In this document: positions 26,370 to 35,603 of the stretch, piece by piece | Position numbering within the stretch: position 1 is the stretch's first letter | Layout of the letters: every line of letters begins with the position of its first letter | From: Bacteroidetes bacterium MedPE-SWsnd-G2 | GTDB lineage: Bacteria; Bacteroidota; Bacteroidia; Flavobacteriales; Flavobacteriaceae | NCBI GenBank assembly: GCA_001874335.1 | Contig: MPDE01000001.1 | Span: forward strand, 416,120 to 480,119 | Reading direction: 5' to 3' | DNA: 64,000 nucleotides | Translations under genes and position numbers: made by a program | Notes under the pieces: generated by a model | The model's database searches: none | What the model saw: only the letters and a program-made list of their open reading frames with translations | Told to the model about the DNA's origin: nothing

Positions 26370-27596
26370 TTATTGCTTTAATTGGTTATTAAATTTTTGA
26401 AAGCCATAAAAATTAATCAAAAATGAAAATAATATCACTCCATTTTGTCTTTCAATAATATTCTCACTTAGCATTGCAATACCATAAAACACGACTATAG
26501 CTCCAAACAAATACTGCTGATGGCTCAATGCTAAGTTCAAATTAAAATATAAACAAAATAAAAATATTAATAAGGCAATTATTCCGCCTTTAAGTAAAAT
26601 CCCGAAATATTGATTGTGAGAATTAAATTTATTTTCATACAAGTAATACAAGTTTTCCTTGTAACAATTATGCAACGCCACTTTATCCTTTCCTAAACCA
26701 TAACCGATTATTGGTTTTTCCTTTATTAGCTCTATGCAACATTTATAAATTTGAATTCTATTGTTCGTGGAGTTAGTTTCGTCCTTTGTGGTATAGGTGT
26801 TTTCGTCAAAAAGTTCTAATATCCTTTTTTGAGTTGTTGGTATGCATAGCAATAATAAAGCACTTGCAACACATACAAAAGCAGAGTACTTTATGACTTT
26901 AAATTTATCTCCCTTATACAACATCATAATGTAAAATAAGCAAGAAATTAATAACGCTACAATGGTACCTTTTCTTGATAGAAAAAATAAAATAACGCTT
27001 AAAAACAGCACACAGAAAAACACCAACCATCTAACATTTTTCTTCTTATAATGATTAAAAAGGTTGACGCAAAACAATAAACTTATACATAAATTTATTG
27101 AAATGTAAATGGGGTGATCCTTCCAGACAGGCATTTCTCTTTCTAAATGAGACATACAATACCCATAATCATGAATGCCTTCGAAAAAACCTAAGCTCCC
27201 AAAAAACAGAATTATCAAAATGCCCATTAATACCGAGCTCAAAGTAAAAACCCAATAAAAGTTTCTTCTCAATGAAGCTTTAAAATTTAACTCAGAAGAA
27301 TTGGAGAAAATATTGAATATAAGAGGCAATATTATTAAAGATAGGGCTGTTTCTATTTTTTTCAAAGAATCGGATTCATCAAAAGACCATAGTAATGAGA
27401 CAGCATAAAAAAGCAACAAACCACTATTGATTAACACAAGTTTAGACAATTTAAACTTTTTCTCCACCAGTAGTACGCCTAAAGCAGATGCGCCTAAAAC
27501 ACCTATCAGTACTCCTCTAATCCCAGAAGGAAAAATTGGAAATATTCCAAAAACTAAAATGGAAACATAGGCAAATTTATAAGCGAAACTTTTCAA
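26370..27596 (-). CDS. O-antigen ligase/polymerase-like membrane protein
   Basis: 408 residues with about ten membrane helices. The large periplasmic loop ends in KFNSHNQYFGILLKGG (about residue 327), the Wzy_C-type motif of the O-antigen ligase and polymerase family. It may be the ligase, or a second polymerase alongside the gene at 30474. It lies 2 bp after the WcaI-like gene and 9 bp before the UXS gene, well inside the operon. Confidence 0.75.
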   Translation of the reverse strand: MKSFAYKFAYVSILVFGIFPIFPSGIRGVLIGVLGASALGVLLVEKKFKLSKLVLINSGLLLFYAVSLLWSFDESDSLKKIETALSLIILPLIFNIFSNSSELNFKASLRRNFYWVFTLSSVLMGILIILFFGSLGFFEGIHDYGYCMSHLEREMPVWKDHPIYISINLCISLLFCVNLFNHYKKKNVRWLVFFCVLFLSVILFFLSRKGTIVALLISCLFYIMMLYKGDKFKVIKYSAFVCVASALLLLCIPTTQKRILELFDENTYTTKDETNSTNNRIQIYKCCIELIKEKPIIGYGLGKDKVALHNCYKENLYYLYENKFNSHNQYFGILLKGGIIALLIFLFCLYFNLNLALSHQQYLFGAIVVFYGIAMLSENIIERQNGVILFSFLINFYGFQKFNNQLKQ

Positions 27597-27598
27597 AT

Positions 27599-28810
27599 TT
27601 ATAACAACTTAAGTTCTTCAACAAAATCATTTAGCACATTCTCTTTTGCATAATTCTTTTCAACATAGGTTTTAGCGCTTTGTCCTATTTCTTCTTTTAG
27701 CTTAGGATTATTAACCAGGTTTTCAATGACATTCTGCATTTTATCAAGTTCTGCATTAGAAAAATAATAGCCTCCTTTTGATTGATCAATTATTGCTCTT
27801 ACTTCAGATTTTTTATTACCTGTTACCAAAGAAGGCCGGCCACTACCCATCATTCCCAAAATCTTAGACGGCATTACTATATCTATAACATCTTCTTTTT
27901 GCAACAAAACGTGTAAATCGGCACTATATAACAAGCTTGGAAGCTCGCTAAAAGGCACTAAATCATAGTGTTTTATAAAATTATAGTTTTCAATTCTTTT
28001 ACAAACCACATCTTTTAATGCGCCCTCACCTACGACAATCACTTCTAAATTAGGAATAATTTTTATTTTATCCATCAACTCGAAAAACACATCCCAATCT
28101 TGTTTTGCGCCTATATTTCCCGAGTACAAAATCTTAAATGAATTAGAAGTCAAATGCCTATGAGGCTCAGGGTGATTTAGTCTAAACTTTTCAATGTCTA
28201 ACCAATTAGTAAGTAAGTATGACTTAGATTTTGATTTAGATTTTAATTTATCCAACATACCCAAGCTTATCGTGCTTACCATATTAGCCCTATTGAGCAA
28301 CCACTTTTCAAAGCTAAAAAGAGGCTTGATTAGTAAAGCCTTGTTTTTGCTTATCACACCAGAATCAATAGCCGCATCAAATTCAAAATCTTGTATATGA
28401 ACCCATAGTTTACTGCTATACCTCAATTTTAAAAGCCACCCTAAAAAAACTGAAGATGTAAAAGGTACAATTGCAATTACAATATCTTGCCTACCAAGTT
28501 TAAATAAATTTATAAAATTACCCATTGTAAAACTTAAAATATGCAATATCCTTCTCCCAAAAGTAGGGTTTTTAGGCACATACATTTTGTACCTATATAC
28601 AGAAACATCATTTATAGTTTCGTTATGAAATTTTGGGTGATTTTTATATGATTCACTAATTTCCCACTGAGGATAATAAGGAAAGGCTGTAATGACCGAA
28701 ACCTCATACCCCCTTTTTACTAACTCTTCTGTTAATTGTGTAGAGTACAAACCAATTGCACTATCTTCTGGGTAATAGTTTACGCCTATTAAGGTTATTT
28801 TCTTCTTCAA
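27599..28810 (-). CDS. WcaI-like family 4 glycosyltransferase
   Basis: 403 residues, GT-B fold. The N-terminus KKITLIGVNYYPEDSAIGLYSTQLTEEL and VSVITAFPYYPQWE is that of colanic-acid WcaI relatives, and the donor site is in the region GNIGAKQDWD to LGMMGSGRPSLVTG. It adds a sugar to the lipid-linked repeat unit. Its ATG overlaps the stop of the acetyltransferase gene by 4 nt. A Lys-Ser repeat (LKSKSKSKSYL) near residue 190 is encoded by an imperfect 12-nt tandem repeat at about 28221-28249. Confidence 0.87.
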   Translation of the reverse strand: MKKKITLIGVNYYPEDSAIGLYSTQLTEELVKRGYEVSVITAFPYYPQWEISESYKNHPKFHNETINDVSVYRYKMYVPKNPTFGRRILHILSFTMGNFINLFKLGRQDIVIAIVPFTSSVFLGWLLKLRYSSKLWVHIQDFEFDAAIDSGVISKNKALLIKPLFSFEKWLLNRANMVSTISLGMLDKLKSKSKSKSYLLTNWLDIEKFRLNHPEPHRHLTSNSFKILYSGNIGAKQDWDVFFELMDKIKIIPNLEVIVVGEGALKDVVCKRIENYNFIKHYDLVPFSELPSLLYSADLHVLLQKEDVIDIVMPSKILGMMGSGRPSLVTGNKKSEVRAIIDQSKGGYYFSNAELDKMQNVIENLVNNPKLKEEIGQSAKTYVEKNYAKENVLNDFVEELKLL

Positions 28811-29367
28811 ACTCTCCTGCTTTTTATAAACTTTGAAGGAGAACCCACATTTACCGAATATTCTTCTATGTCATTAATAACTGTACTTCTAGCCCCAACC
28901 ACAGCGCCTTTTCCAATATTAAGACCAGGAGACACAAAAACATCTGTAGCTATCCAGCACTCATCACCAACGGTTATTGGTTTTTCATAAATTGAAAAAG
29001 CTGGATTTAAATAGTCATGAGAACCGGTACACAAGTAAGATCTTTGGGATATAACGGCATTTGAGCCTATTTTAATAACCCCTAAGGAATAAAGTACAAC
29101 TTCATCACCAATCCAACTATAATCGCCAATTTCAACCTTCCAAGGGTATGTGAATTGAGCTGAGGACCTTATAATTACTTTTTTTCCAATTTTGGCGCCA
29201 AAAGCTCTTAATAAAAACCTTCGCCATCCATAAAAAAATTGAGGAGAAGGTTTAAAAAAAACACCATAAACAATCCACCATAATTGAACGATTAATTTAG
29301 ATCGCCCTCTAAAATTATCTGGATTTTTATAAATTCTTAAATTCTGCACATGGTTGTTCTCGCCCAT
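28807..29367 (-). CDS. WcaF-like acetyltransferase
   Basis: 186 residues with a left-handed beta helix of hexapeptide repeats (about 65-170) and the motif PSPQFFYGWRRFLLRAFGAKIG before it, as in colanic-acid acetyltransferase WcaF. The loop YLCTGSHDYLNP holds the catalytic His. It should O-acetylate a sugar in the repeat unit using acetyl-CoA. It is joined to both neighbours by 1- and 4-nt overlaps. Confidence 0.88.
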   Translation of the reverse strand: MGENNHVQNLRIYKNPDNFRGRSKLIVQLWWIVYGVFFKPSPQFFYGWRRFLLRAFGAKIGKKVIIRSSAQFTYPWKVEIGDYSWIGDEVVLYSLGVIKIGSNAVISQRSYLCTGSHDYLNPAFSIYEKPITVGDECWIATDVFVSPGLNIGKGAVVGARSTVINDIEEYSVNVGSPSKFIKSRRV

Positions 29368-30458
29368 TAATCTTCAATTATTTTTACAAACTTATTAATA
29401 AAAACATTGACTTTATACTTAGAATTCGCTTCGATTACATTATGCTCCGATATTCTTTGAATATCTTGTTCGTTATTTGACAAAAACTCTAATTGGTCAT
29501 ATATACTTTTACCGCTCCTTTTGGCTACATAAAAACCATTAACCTCATCTTTAAAAACATCTGGGATACCTGCATGCTCTGTTGTTAATATGACGTTACC
29601 TGTAGCCATAGCTTCCAAAATAGAAATTGGTTGCCCTTCCATTGCATAAAAGGTGGGTAATACAAAAACATTACTCCAATAAAGCAATTCTTTCTTTTGA
29701 TCTCCTTTTACGATACCAATATATTCTGTTCCCTTCAAACTCGCCATTTTCCTCAATAATTGGGTCTCCTGTTTTTTATCAATAGCCCCAGCGATTTTAG
29801 CTTCATATGCAATTCCTTTTTCCTCAAGCAGTTTTAGTCCACCTAAGAGGTCTAAAATTCCCTTTTCTTCCATCAAATTACTTAAATATACAATTCTTAA
29901 CACAGAAGAATCTTCCTCTTTGTAGGCTTTTGGTTTTTCAAATAAAAAATCTTCTACAAAATTATAGAGCACATAAATGGACTTTGAATTTATAAAGGGC
30001 GTCATATTGCCGGTTAAGGATTCCGACAAAACAATGCCTTTATTAGATTTTGAAACTAAGGCTTTGAAAATTTTCTTTTTTAATCCTGTTAAACTGTGAA
30101 ACTCATTTCCAATATGATTACCATGAATATGTACAACAATTTGTTTGTTTAAAAGACGAGCTAATAAAATGAATACGGCGTATTTCAAAACACCAAAAAA
30201 CGTCTGCCCTGGTGTTAAATAGATTATATCCGAATTAAATATTTTGTAGCAATAAAGGTTTTGTTTCAGGTAAAAAATAAACTTCGAAAACGAAAATTTC
30301 CCTAAATCTTCATCAAATTTATCAAATGACGTATTTATCGCTTCAATTTTAAATTGACTGAGTTGTGGTAAGTAATCAAAAACTACTTTGTTTGCTAATG
30401 ATACACCAGTGGTTGGCTCGGGCATTGGGCCGATAAGTAGAATTTTATTTTTCCTCAA
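29367..30458 (-). CDS. Family 4 glycosyltransferase
   Basis: 363 residues, GT-B type: N-terminal LLIGPMPEPTTGVSLANKVVFDYL, acceptor-side VVHIHGNHIGNEF, and donor-binding PTFYAMEGQPISILEAMATGNVILTTEHAGIPDV with the E-x7-E-like pattern near residue 280. It transfers a nucleotide sugar to the growing repeat unit in the cytoplasm. Linkage and sugar unknown. Confidence 0.88.
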   Translation of the reverse strand: MRKNKILLIGPMPEPTTGVSLANKVVFDYLPQLSQFKIEAINTSFDKFDEDLGKFSFSKFIFYLKQNLYCYKIFNSDIIYLTPGQTFFGVLKYAVFILLARLLNKQIVVHIHGNHIGNEFHSLTGLKKKIFKALVSKSNKGIVLSESLTGNMTPFINSKSIYVLYNFVEDFLFEKPKAYKEEDSSVLRIVYLSNLMEEKGILDLLGGLKLLEEKGIAYEAKIAGAIDKKQETQLLRKMASLKGTEYIGIVKGDQKKELLYWSNVFVLPTFYAMEGQPISILEAMATGNVILTTEHAGIPDVFKDEVNGFYVAKRSGKSIYDQLEFLSNNEQDIQRISEHNVIEANSKYKVNVFINKFVKIIED

Positions 30459-30473
30459 AATTCTAATGTTTAA

Positions 30474-31763
30474 TTATTCAGTTCTAATTGTTTTCCTCCT
30501 AACACTTTTCCATAAAAGTTGTATACCGTAAAAAAGAGTTAACACAAACATAGCATAATATAAGTACCTAACAGAAGATCTTAAATTATATTCAAATCCA
30601 TAAATTAAATGTAAAGCAACTAAAAGCAATAATATCATTGCCATGAAAAGCCTTCCATTGTATAACAATTTTCTAAAAGAAAAATCAAAATAGGTAATCA
30701 CAGTACCTACAACAAAATAAAATAAGGTTGTAAAATAAACCCCCATTGAAAACACTTCTCCATGAGATGAATACGGGCAATAAATATTTATTCTCATTTT
30801 ACTTGCGTAATCATACCACCCAACTAAGGACCCTGGTAAGGGATTAAGGCTTACCGATATGGTTTCCCAAGTTACAAGTCCTCTATCTACAGTGTCTATT
30901 GTAACAAAATTTCCAAATATTAGTAGGTAGTAAATATTAAACACAAAATATTCCCATATCTTATCAAATGATTGAAAAAAGTACCCCACGTAAGGAAACA
31001 AACCATGTGTATACAAACTTCTTAATTGAATTAAATATGCCAAAAAGAAAAGGGATACAAATATTTTGATTACAAATAGCGTGTTGTTTTTAAATGACTT
31101 TTTATTTCCATTAAAGGCAAGAACCAAATACATCAAAATCACAATAAACGTGAATCTGGAACCCGTACTGAGGTTTACTATAACCAACAAAATAAAGTAT
31201 AAATCTGTTTTCTTTGGAAACTTATTATGAACCACACCCAATAAGGCTGCTCCTGCCATAGAAAACAATTTAGCTAATAATGTTAAACTTCTGCTATCTG
31301 ATTTTGGCAGGTATTCTTCTCTAACAAAAAATCCCGTTCCAGAGATTAAAACGTTAAGCAATAAAACAGATATAGCCATTATCATACCGTACTTTAGCAC
31401 AGCATCTGGATTTGGTATTTTTAATTTTATGGTTATTGGAAACTTATGTAAAAGATACTTCCTTCTAAAGGCTGTTGGACAAAAATTATGAATTACCAAA
31501 CCACCAAAAACAAATGCGTTAAGATGGATTAAGTGGTACTTTATTAACTCTAAAAACTCCTTATTAGTAGCTTTGTCGTCTAGTAGATAAAGAGAGATTT
31601 TGGGTTCGTAATAGTAATAATAAAATATGGTAACAATTAAAGTAATTAAATTAAACGTGATGTATAGGTAATAAGGACTATACACCAACGGTTTTATCAA
31701 CTTTTGAGAAAAAGTAAATACCAGAAGAAATAATATTGCTAATAAAACAATTTGAAAAATCAT
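30474..31763 (-). CDS. Polysaccharide repeat-unit polymerase (Wzy-like)
   Basis: 429 residues with about 11-12 membrane helices and no soluble domain, typical of Wzy oligosaccharide repeat-unit polymerases. A periplasmic loop of about 60 residues (ETISVSLNPLPGSLVGWYDYASKM) lies near residue 300. Wzy proteins share little sequence, so the call rests on topology and position between glycosyltransferase, sulfotransferase and flippase genes. It overlaps the sulfotransferase gene by 4 nt. Confidence 0.78.
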   Translation of the reverse strand: MIFQIVLLAILFLLVFTFSQKLIKPLVYSPYYLYITFNLITLIVTIFYYYYYEPKISLYLLDDKATNKEFLELIKYHLIHLNAFVFGGLVIHNFCPTAFRRKYLLHKFPITIKLKIPNPDAVLKYGMIMAISVLLLNVLISGTGFFVREEYLPKSDSRSLTLLAKLFSMAGAALLGVVHNKFPKKTDLYFILLVIVNLSTGSRFTFIVILMYLVLAFNGNKKSFKNNTLFVIKIFVSLFFLAYLIQLRSLYTHGLFPYVGYFFQSFDKIWEYFVFNIYYLLIFGNFVTIDTVDRGLVTWETISVSLNPLPGSLVGWYDYASKMRINIYCPYSSHGEVFSMGVYFTTLFYFVVGTVITYFDFSFRKLLYNGRLFMAMILLLLVALHLIYGFEYNLRSSVRYLYYAMFVLTLFYGIQLLWKSVRRKTIRTE

Positions 31764-32701
31764 ATTTCATTCCATGTCTTAATTGAATCTATTTTCAATA
31801 GATTATATAACCGATTATTGCCATCCAAATACTTGCCAATTAGTTTTTCTTTAAGCTTTAATGGCATTGTTTTACGAGATAAGGCCTTCTCCATAAAAAA
31901 ATAGATAATTTTCTTTCTTACTCTTAAAGGAAAAATATGTTTTAGAAAATCTAAAAGTTTACTATTAGTCTTTATTGCCCAAATAAACCCAAAAAGATTA
32001 CTTTTAATACCTCCCGAAGGGTTAAATTTTCGCTCAGTATCTAATTCTTGGGATTCATTTAATCCTAAAAACTGAACACAGTCTTTTACTACTGTACTTG
32101 AATCTTCTAAAAAATCTTCTTGGATAAACACTTTAACATCTTGAAAATGATCCATATAATTTTTCACTTGTTCGTAATACTCACCAAACCCTAAATAATC
32201 ATAATAATAATTCCAATTCTCCTTTAATCTCTTTTCTACAATTGGATCAAGAATTGATTCTTCAAAAGATAAAGGCTCATGATTAAACTTTTTAAATTGC
32301 CAATATTGAGACCAAGCTCTATCAACTGGGTTTCTTAATAGAACAATTATTTTTAATTTATTATAATCACTACCATAAATTTCTTTTATGTTAGAGATTG
32401 TAGTTTTATAATCAAACAAATATGAGGTTGAAGCTTCAAAAAGTAATTGGCCAGAATTCGCTTTATCAAATAATTTTGAATATTCATCAATATTGGAAAT
32501 TGTTCGTAAATCTGCTGGACTTGAAAAATTTGGTTTATTGTTGAAAAATGAGAAAAAATGAGGCTCCTTTTCAGCTGGAGCGAAAACCTGCTCATGTTGA
32601 TCTAAATAATAAAATAAGGATGTTGTACCACATTTAGCCCCACCAACAATTATAACATCTGGCAATTGATAAGCTTTCCCCTTATAATTTATCTCCATCA
32701 A
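31760..32701 (-). CDS. PAPS-dependent sulfotransferase
   Basis: 313 residues. The 5'-phosphosulfate loop GGAKCGTTSL is at residues 20-29 and the 3'-phosphate site LLRNPVDRAWSQYW at 121-134; both are hallmarks of sulfotransferases. The cofactor is PAPS and the acceptor is probably a hydroxyl of the polysaccharide or its lipid-linked unit. It overlaps the flippase gene by 20 nt and the polymerase gene by 4 nt, so it is a true member of this operon. It predicts a sulfated exopolysaccharide. Confidence 0.92.
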   Translation of the reverse strand: MMEINYKGKAYQLPDVIIVGGAKCGTTSLFYYLDQHEQVFAPAEKEPHFFSFFNNKPNFSSPADLRTISNIDEYSKLFDKANSGQLLFEASTSYLFDYKTTISNIKEIYGSDYNKLKIIVLLRNPVDRAWSQYWQFKKFNHEPLSFEESILDPIVEKRLKENWNYYYDYLGFGEYYEQVKNYMDHFQDVKVFIQEDFLEDSSTVVKDCVQFLGLNESQELDTERKFNPSGGIKSNLFGFIWAIKTNSKLLDFLKHIFPLRVRKKIIYFFMEKALSRKTMPLKLKEKLIGKYLDGNNRLYNLLKIDSIKTWNEI

Positions 32702-34007
32702 AAAACTTCTTTATACCACATAATATAGTAATATTAATACGGTCTAATTTATGAATAAAAACAGCACCCATAACATTCCAAAAAACTGTAGAAAACGCAG
32801 TGCTAATAGCCGCTCCCAACATGCCATATTTTGGTATCAAAAATAAGTTTAAAATTACATTAATTATTACACTAAGTATAAGTAAATTTTGATATTTATT
32901 TTGTCGACCTGTCATGTTTAAATAGGTCCCTACCGAACCGCAAAAAGCATTGCACATTTGACCAACCAGTACTATTATCAATGCCTCCTTTACAATAATA
33001 TACTCTTCCCCAAAAAGAAGTAACAATCTCTCTGAAAAAAACACTACTATTAAAATTATGGGCATAGATAAAAGAAAGTTTAGAATTGTTGAAGATTCTA
33101 TCAACCTTTTAAGTTCAGTTTGCTTGTTTTGATAAAACAAAGTTGATATTTTGGGAGCTATCAATGTGTTAATAGATGACAGTATGATCCCAATTATTAA
33201 TGAGATTTTTATAGCCACACCATAATACCCTACTACTTCAAAATCATAATACTTCTCTAAGATTAAGACATCAAAACTTTGCATTATTAGTAAAGCCACA
33301 AAACTTATTGACATTGGAAATGAAGTTTTCAATATTTCTTTTCCGGTCAATATCGCATCCTTTGACATAGAATTCACTCTTGGTAAATTGATAATAACGG
33401 CTATAGTTGAAATAAAGGCAACGATTAAAATTGAAAGTATATAACCGTTTAAGACTAAATACAAGCAGTCAATATATATTAGACACAAAACAATACCTAA
33501 TAAGGTAGCGTAACGCAGAACACCTCTAAGAATTTCAGAAAGAATTAATTTTTCTAACCCCCTTAAAACTTGAACATTTAAAGTAAATAAAGATAAAAAC
33601 GGAGAAACAAAGACAATTCTATCGTATAGATAGGAGCGGTCGGCATTAAAGTATGTTGGAAACATAAATTTTGCCAGAAAGTAGACCAAAACAATTACCA
33701 AAGAAAGACCTAAGAGCAGTTTTATTTTTTTAAAATAGAGAACCTTAACCCTTTCAAAGGCATTTTTAGCCCTTAACTGACCAACAAATTGCAAAAATGA
33801 ATTATCCATTCCCATTAACCCAATTGCCGACAATGGTATAACTACTGTCGATATATAGTTGTATTTTCCAAATAAACTCACTTCTAGCTTATTTGTAAGA
33901 ATTAATATTATTATATAATGAATTGCAATACCAAAAATTCGAAGACTGAAAATTTTAGCACCATCAGAAAATAACTTTGAAGTAAATTTAGAAACTTGAA
34001 AATTCAA
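32682..34007 (-). CDS. Wzx-type polysaccharide flippase
   Basis: 441 residues with about 12-14 membrane helices and the MOP-family start FSLRIFGIAIHYIIILILTNKLEVSLFGKYNYI. It would turn the finished lipid-linked repeat to the periplasmic side for polymerisation. It lies 1 bp after the lipoprotein gene and overlaps the sulfotransferase gene. It is only distantly similar to the flippase at 3513-4937. Confidence 0.88.
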   Translation of the reverse strand: MNFQVSKFTSKLFSDGAKIFSLRIFGIAIHYIIILILTNKLEVSLFGKYNYISTVVIPLSAIGLMGMDNSFLQFVGQLRAKNAFERVKVLYFKKIKLLLGLSLVIVLVYFLAKFMFPTYFNADRSYLYDRIVFVSPFLSLFTLNVQVLRGLEKLILSEILRGVLRYATLLGIVLCLIYIDCLYLVLNGYILSILIVAFISTIAVIINLPRVNSMSKDAILTGKEILKTSFPMSISFVALLIMQSFDVLILEKYYDFEVVGYYGVAIKISLIIGIILSSINTLIAPKISTLFYQNKQTELKRLIESSTILNFLLSMPIILIVVFFSERLLLLFGEEYIIVKEALIIVLVGQMCNAFCGSVGTYLNMTGRQNKYQNLLILSVIINVILNLFLIPKYGMLGAAISTAFSTVFWNVMGAVFIHKLDRINITILCGIKKFFDGDKL

Positions 34008-34008
34008 A

Positions 34009-34521
34009 TTATTTTATATATCTGTTGTATAATCTGTTACGTAATTCTATGTTAGTTTCAAAATAAGTATCAGCCTTAAAGTAAGGAAGGACTATAATTT
34101 GCTTATTGTTCTCATCGTAAAGAATGTTTTTACTTCTATTAAAATAAACAACAACTGCCGTATCTTTAATTATTAACTTATCTCCATTATAAGCTAAAGT
34201 GTATTTCGGAATAAAAATGGAATCGGCTACATTCTCAAACTTTAATTTAAACGTCGAAGGCAATACTTTCTTAGGAAACTCAACTATTTTCCTTTGCAAC
34301 TTATGATTTCCTTTTATAGTTCCAGAGAAACTACTTTCAAGTCCGTTAACATCAATAAAGCTTAATTTAAAATCCTGACTACTTTTAAAAACCCCATCAA
34401 TAGCAATCCTAAAAACGCTATCCTTCAATGTCATTATTGGGGTCTGTTCCTTCTTATTATTTGCTTTTTGATTACAACTTAATAATGCACAAAAGAATAT
34501 AGAAAGTACTGCAATTTTCAT
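34009..34521 (-). CDS. Lipoprotein of the polysaccharide locus
   Basis: 170 residues with a lipoprotein signal (ALLSC, Cys16) and a mature part that looks beta-rich, ending ELRNRLYNRYIK. No recognised domain. It sits 5 bp after the Wzz-like gene and 1 bp before the flippase gene. A role in assembly or anchoring of the polymer is inferred from position only. Confidence 0.7.
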   Translation of the reverse strand: MKIAVLSIFFCALLSCNQKANNKKEQTPIMTLKDSVFRIAIDGVFKSSQDFKLSFIDVNGLESSFSGTIKGNHKLQRKIVEFPKKVLPSTFKLKFENVADSIFIPKYTLAYNGDKLIIKDTAVVVYFNRSKNILYDENNKQIIVLPYFKADTYFETNIELRNRLYNRYIK

Positions 34522-34526
34522 TTCAT

Positions 34527-35594
34527 TTATTTAAACTTATAATTATTAACAAACTTCACTAAGTTTATCATGAAAAAAGAAAAGAACATTAATAGCATTG
34601 AAAATATTGGAAAGACTATTGAATATTTTTGAGTAAACACGTTGGATTTTGTACCTACTACTTGAAATCCAGATACAACATCAAAATAGACATCTTCTAC
34701 AGCTTTTAATTCATCTAATTTCAATATAGAATCACGTAGCCTTCTTTCTGTTTTTAATAAATCAAATTCTTTGGTGTCAATTTTTTCTTGTTGAACTGGT
34801 AGAAAATTATCCGCAAGTGAAACTGAATTTAAATTTTTCTCAACTTCCATCTTCTTTATATCAACATAAAAGTTCTTCAAAGAATCTATGCTTTTTATAG
34901 ACTTAAGAAGTGTTTTCTTTTTTAAGTCTATACTCAAGTCTCTTTTCTCCATTCTACTTTTAGAGTATTCATTTTCGAAAGTAGAATAGAAACCAGTTTC
35001 TAAATTCTTAAACACATCTTTTTCTGTAGAATTCACTTCTACTAAAAACAGCTCTCCGTTATAAATGTTTCTATTCTCCACGAAATCCTCATAGCTTACA
35101 TCTTGCGCTCTAACACTATCTATTGAGTTAATAAATAGGTCATATTGTTTAATTTTTTCATTCTCAGTCTCAGGACCCGGTTTAATCTCAAAACTTAATA
35201 AACTTTTTGAGGCTTCTTCGTCAATACTAAATATTTCAGAAAGTACGGGATAGTTTTTATCCGATATTAAAGCATTATAATAATCAATATTAGAAACCAA
35301 TTGATATTTAGTATCGAAATATGGCTTTAATAACATGCCAGAATAATACGATTGCGGCTTAATCTTTTCCGCCACTATACCTAACAATAGAGATGCTAAA
35401 AAAACAACAGTAATAAGTTTAAAATACTTAATTAGTGTTTTTATAAATTTCAATACTATTTCAAAAATTCCATTTAAAATATTGAAAACAAAAAGGTAAA
35501 TTTTATTAAAAACTTGACCAATAGCATTAAAAAGTTGTCCTAAATCAACTTCTTCTTCTTGCTTTGGATTAGGGTTAGTATTGTCTTGACTCAT
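34527..35594 (-). CDS. Wzz-like chain-length determinant protein
   Basis: 355 residues: a cytoplasmic acidic N-terminus, hydrophobic stretches near 32-50 and 60-78, a large periplasmic helical domain with coiled coil (about 85-320), and a C-terminal membrane helix (328-348). This is the PCP/Wzz topology that sets polymer length. No tyrosine-kinase domain or Walker motifs are present. It is the first gene of the locus after DUF6909. Confidence 0.75.
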   Translation of the reverse strand: MSQDNTNPNPKQEEEVDLGQLFNAIGQVFNKIYLFVFNILNGIFEIVLKFIKTLIKYFKLITVVFLASLLLGIVAEKIKPQSYYSGMLLKPYFDTKYQLVSNIDYYNALISDKNYPVLSEIFSIDEEASKSLLSFEIKPGPETENEKIKQYDLFINSIDSVRAQDVSYEDFVENRNIYNGELFLVEVNSTEKDVFKNLETGFYSTFENEYSKSRMEKRDLSIDLKKKTLLKSIKSIDSLKNFYVDIKKMEVEKNLNSVSLADNFLPVQQEKIDTKEFDLLKTERRLRDSILKLDELKAVEDVYFDVVSGFQVVGTKSNVFTQKYSIVFPIFSMLLMFFSFFMINLVKFVNNYKFK

Positions 35595-35603
35595 AGTGGG
35601 GTA

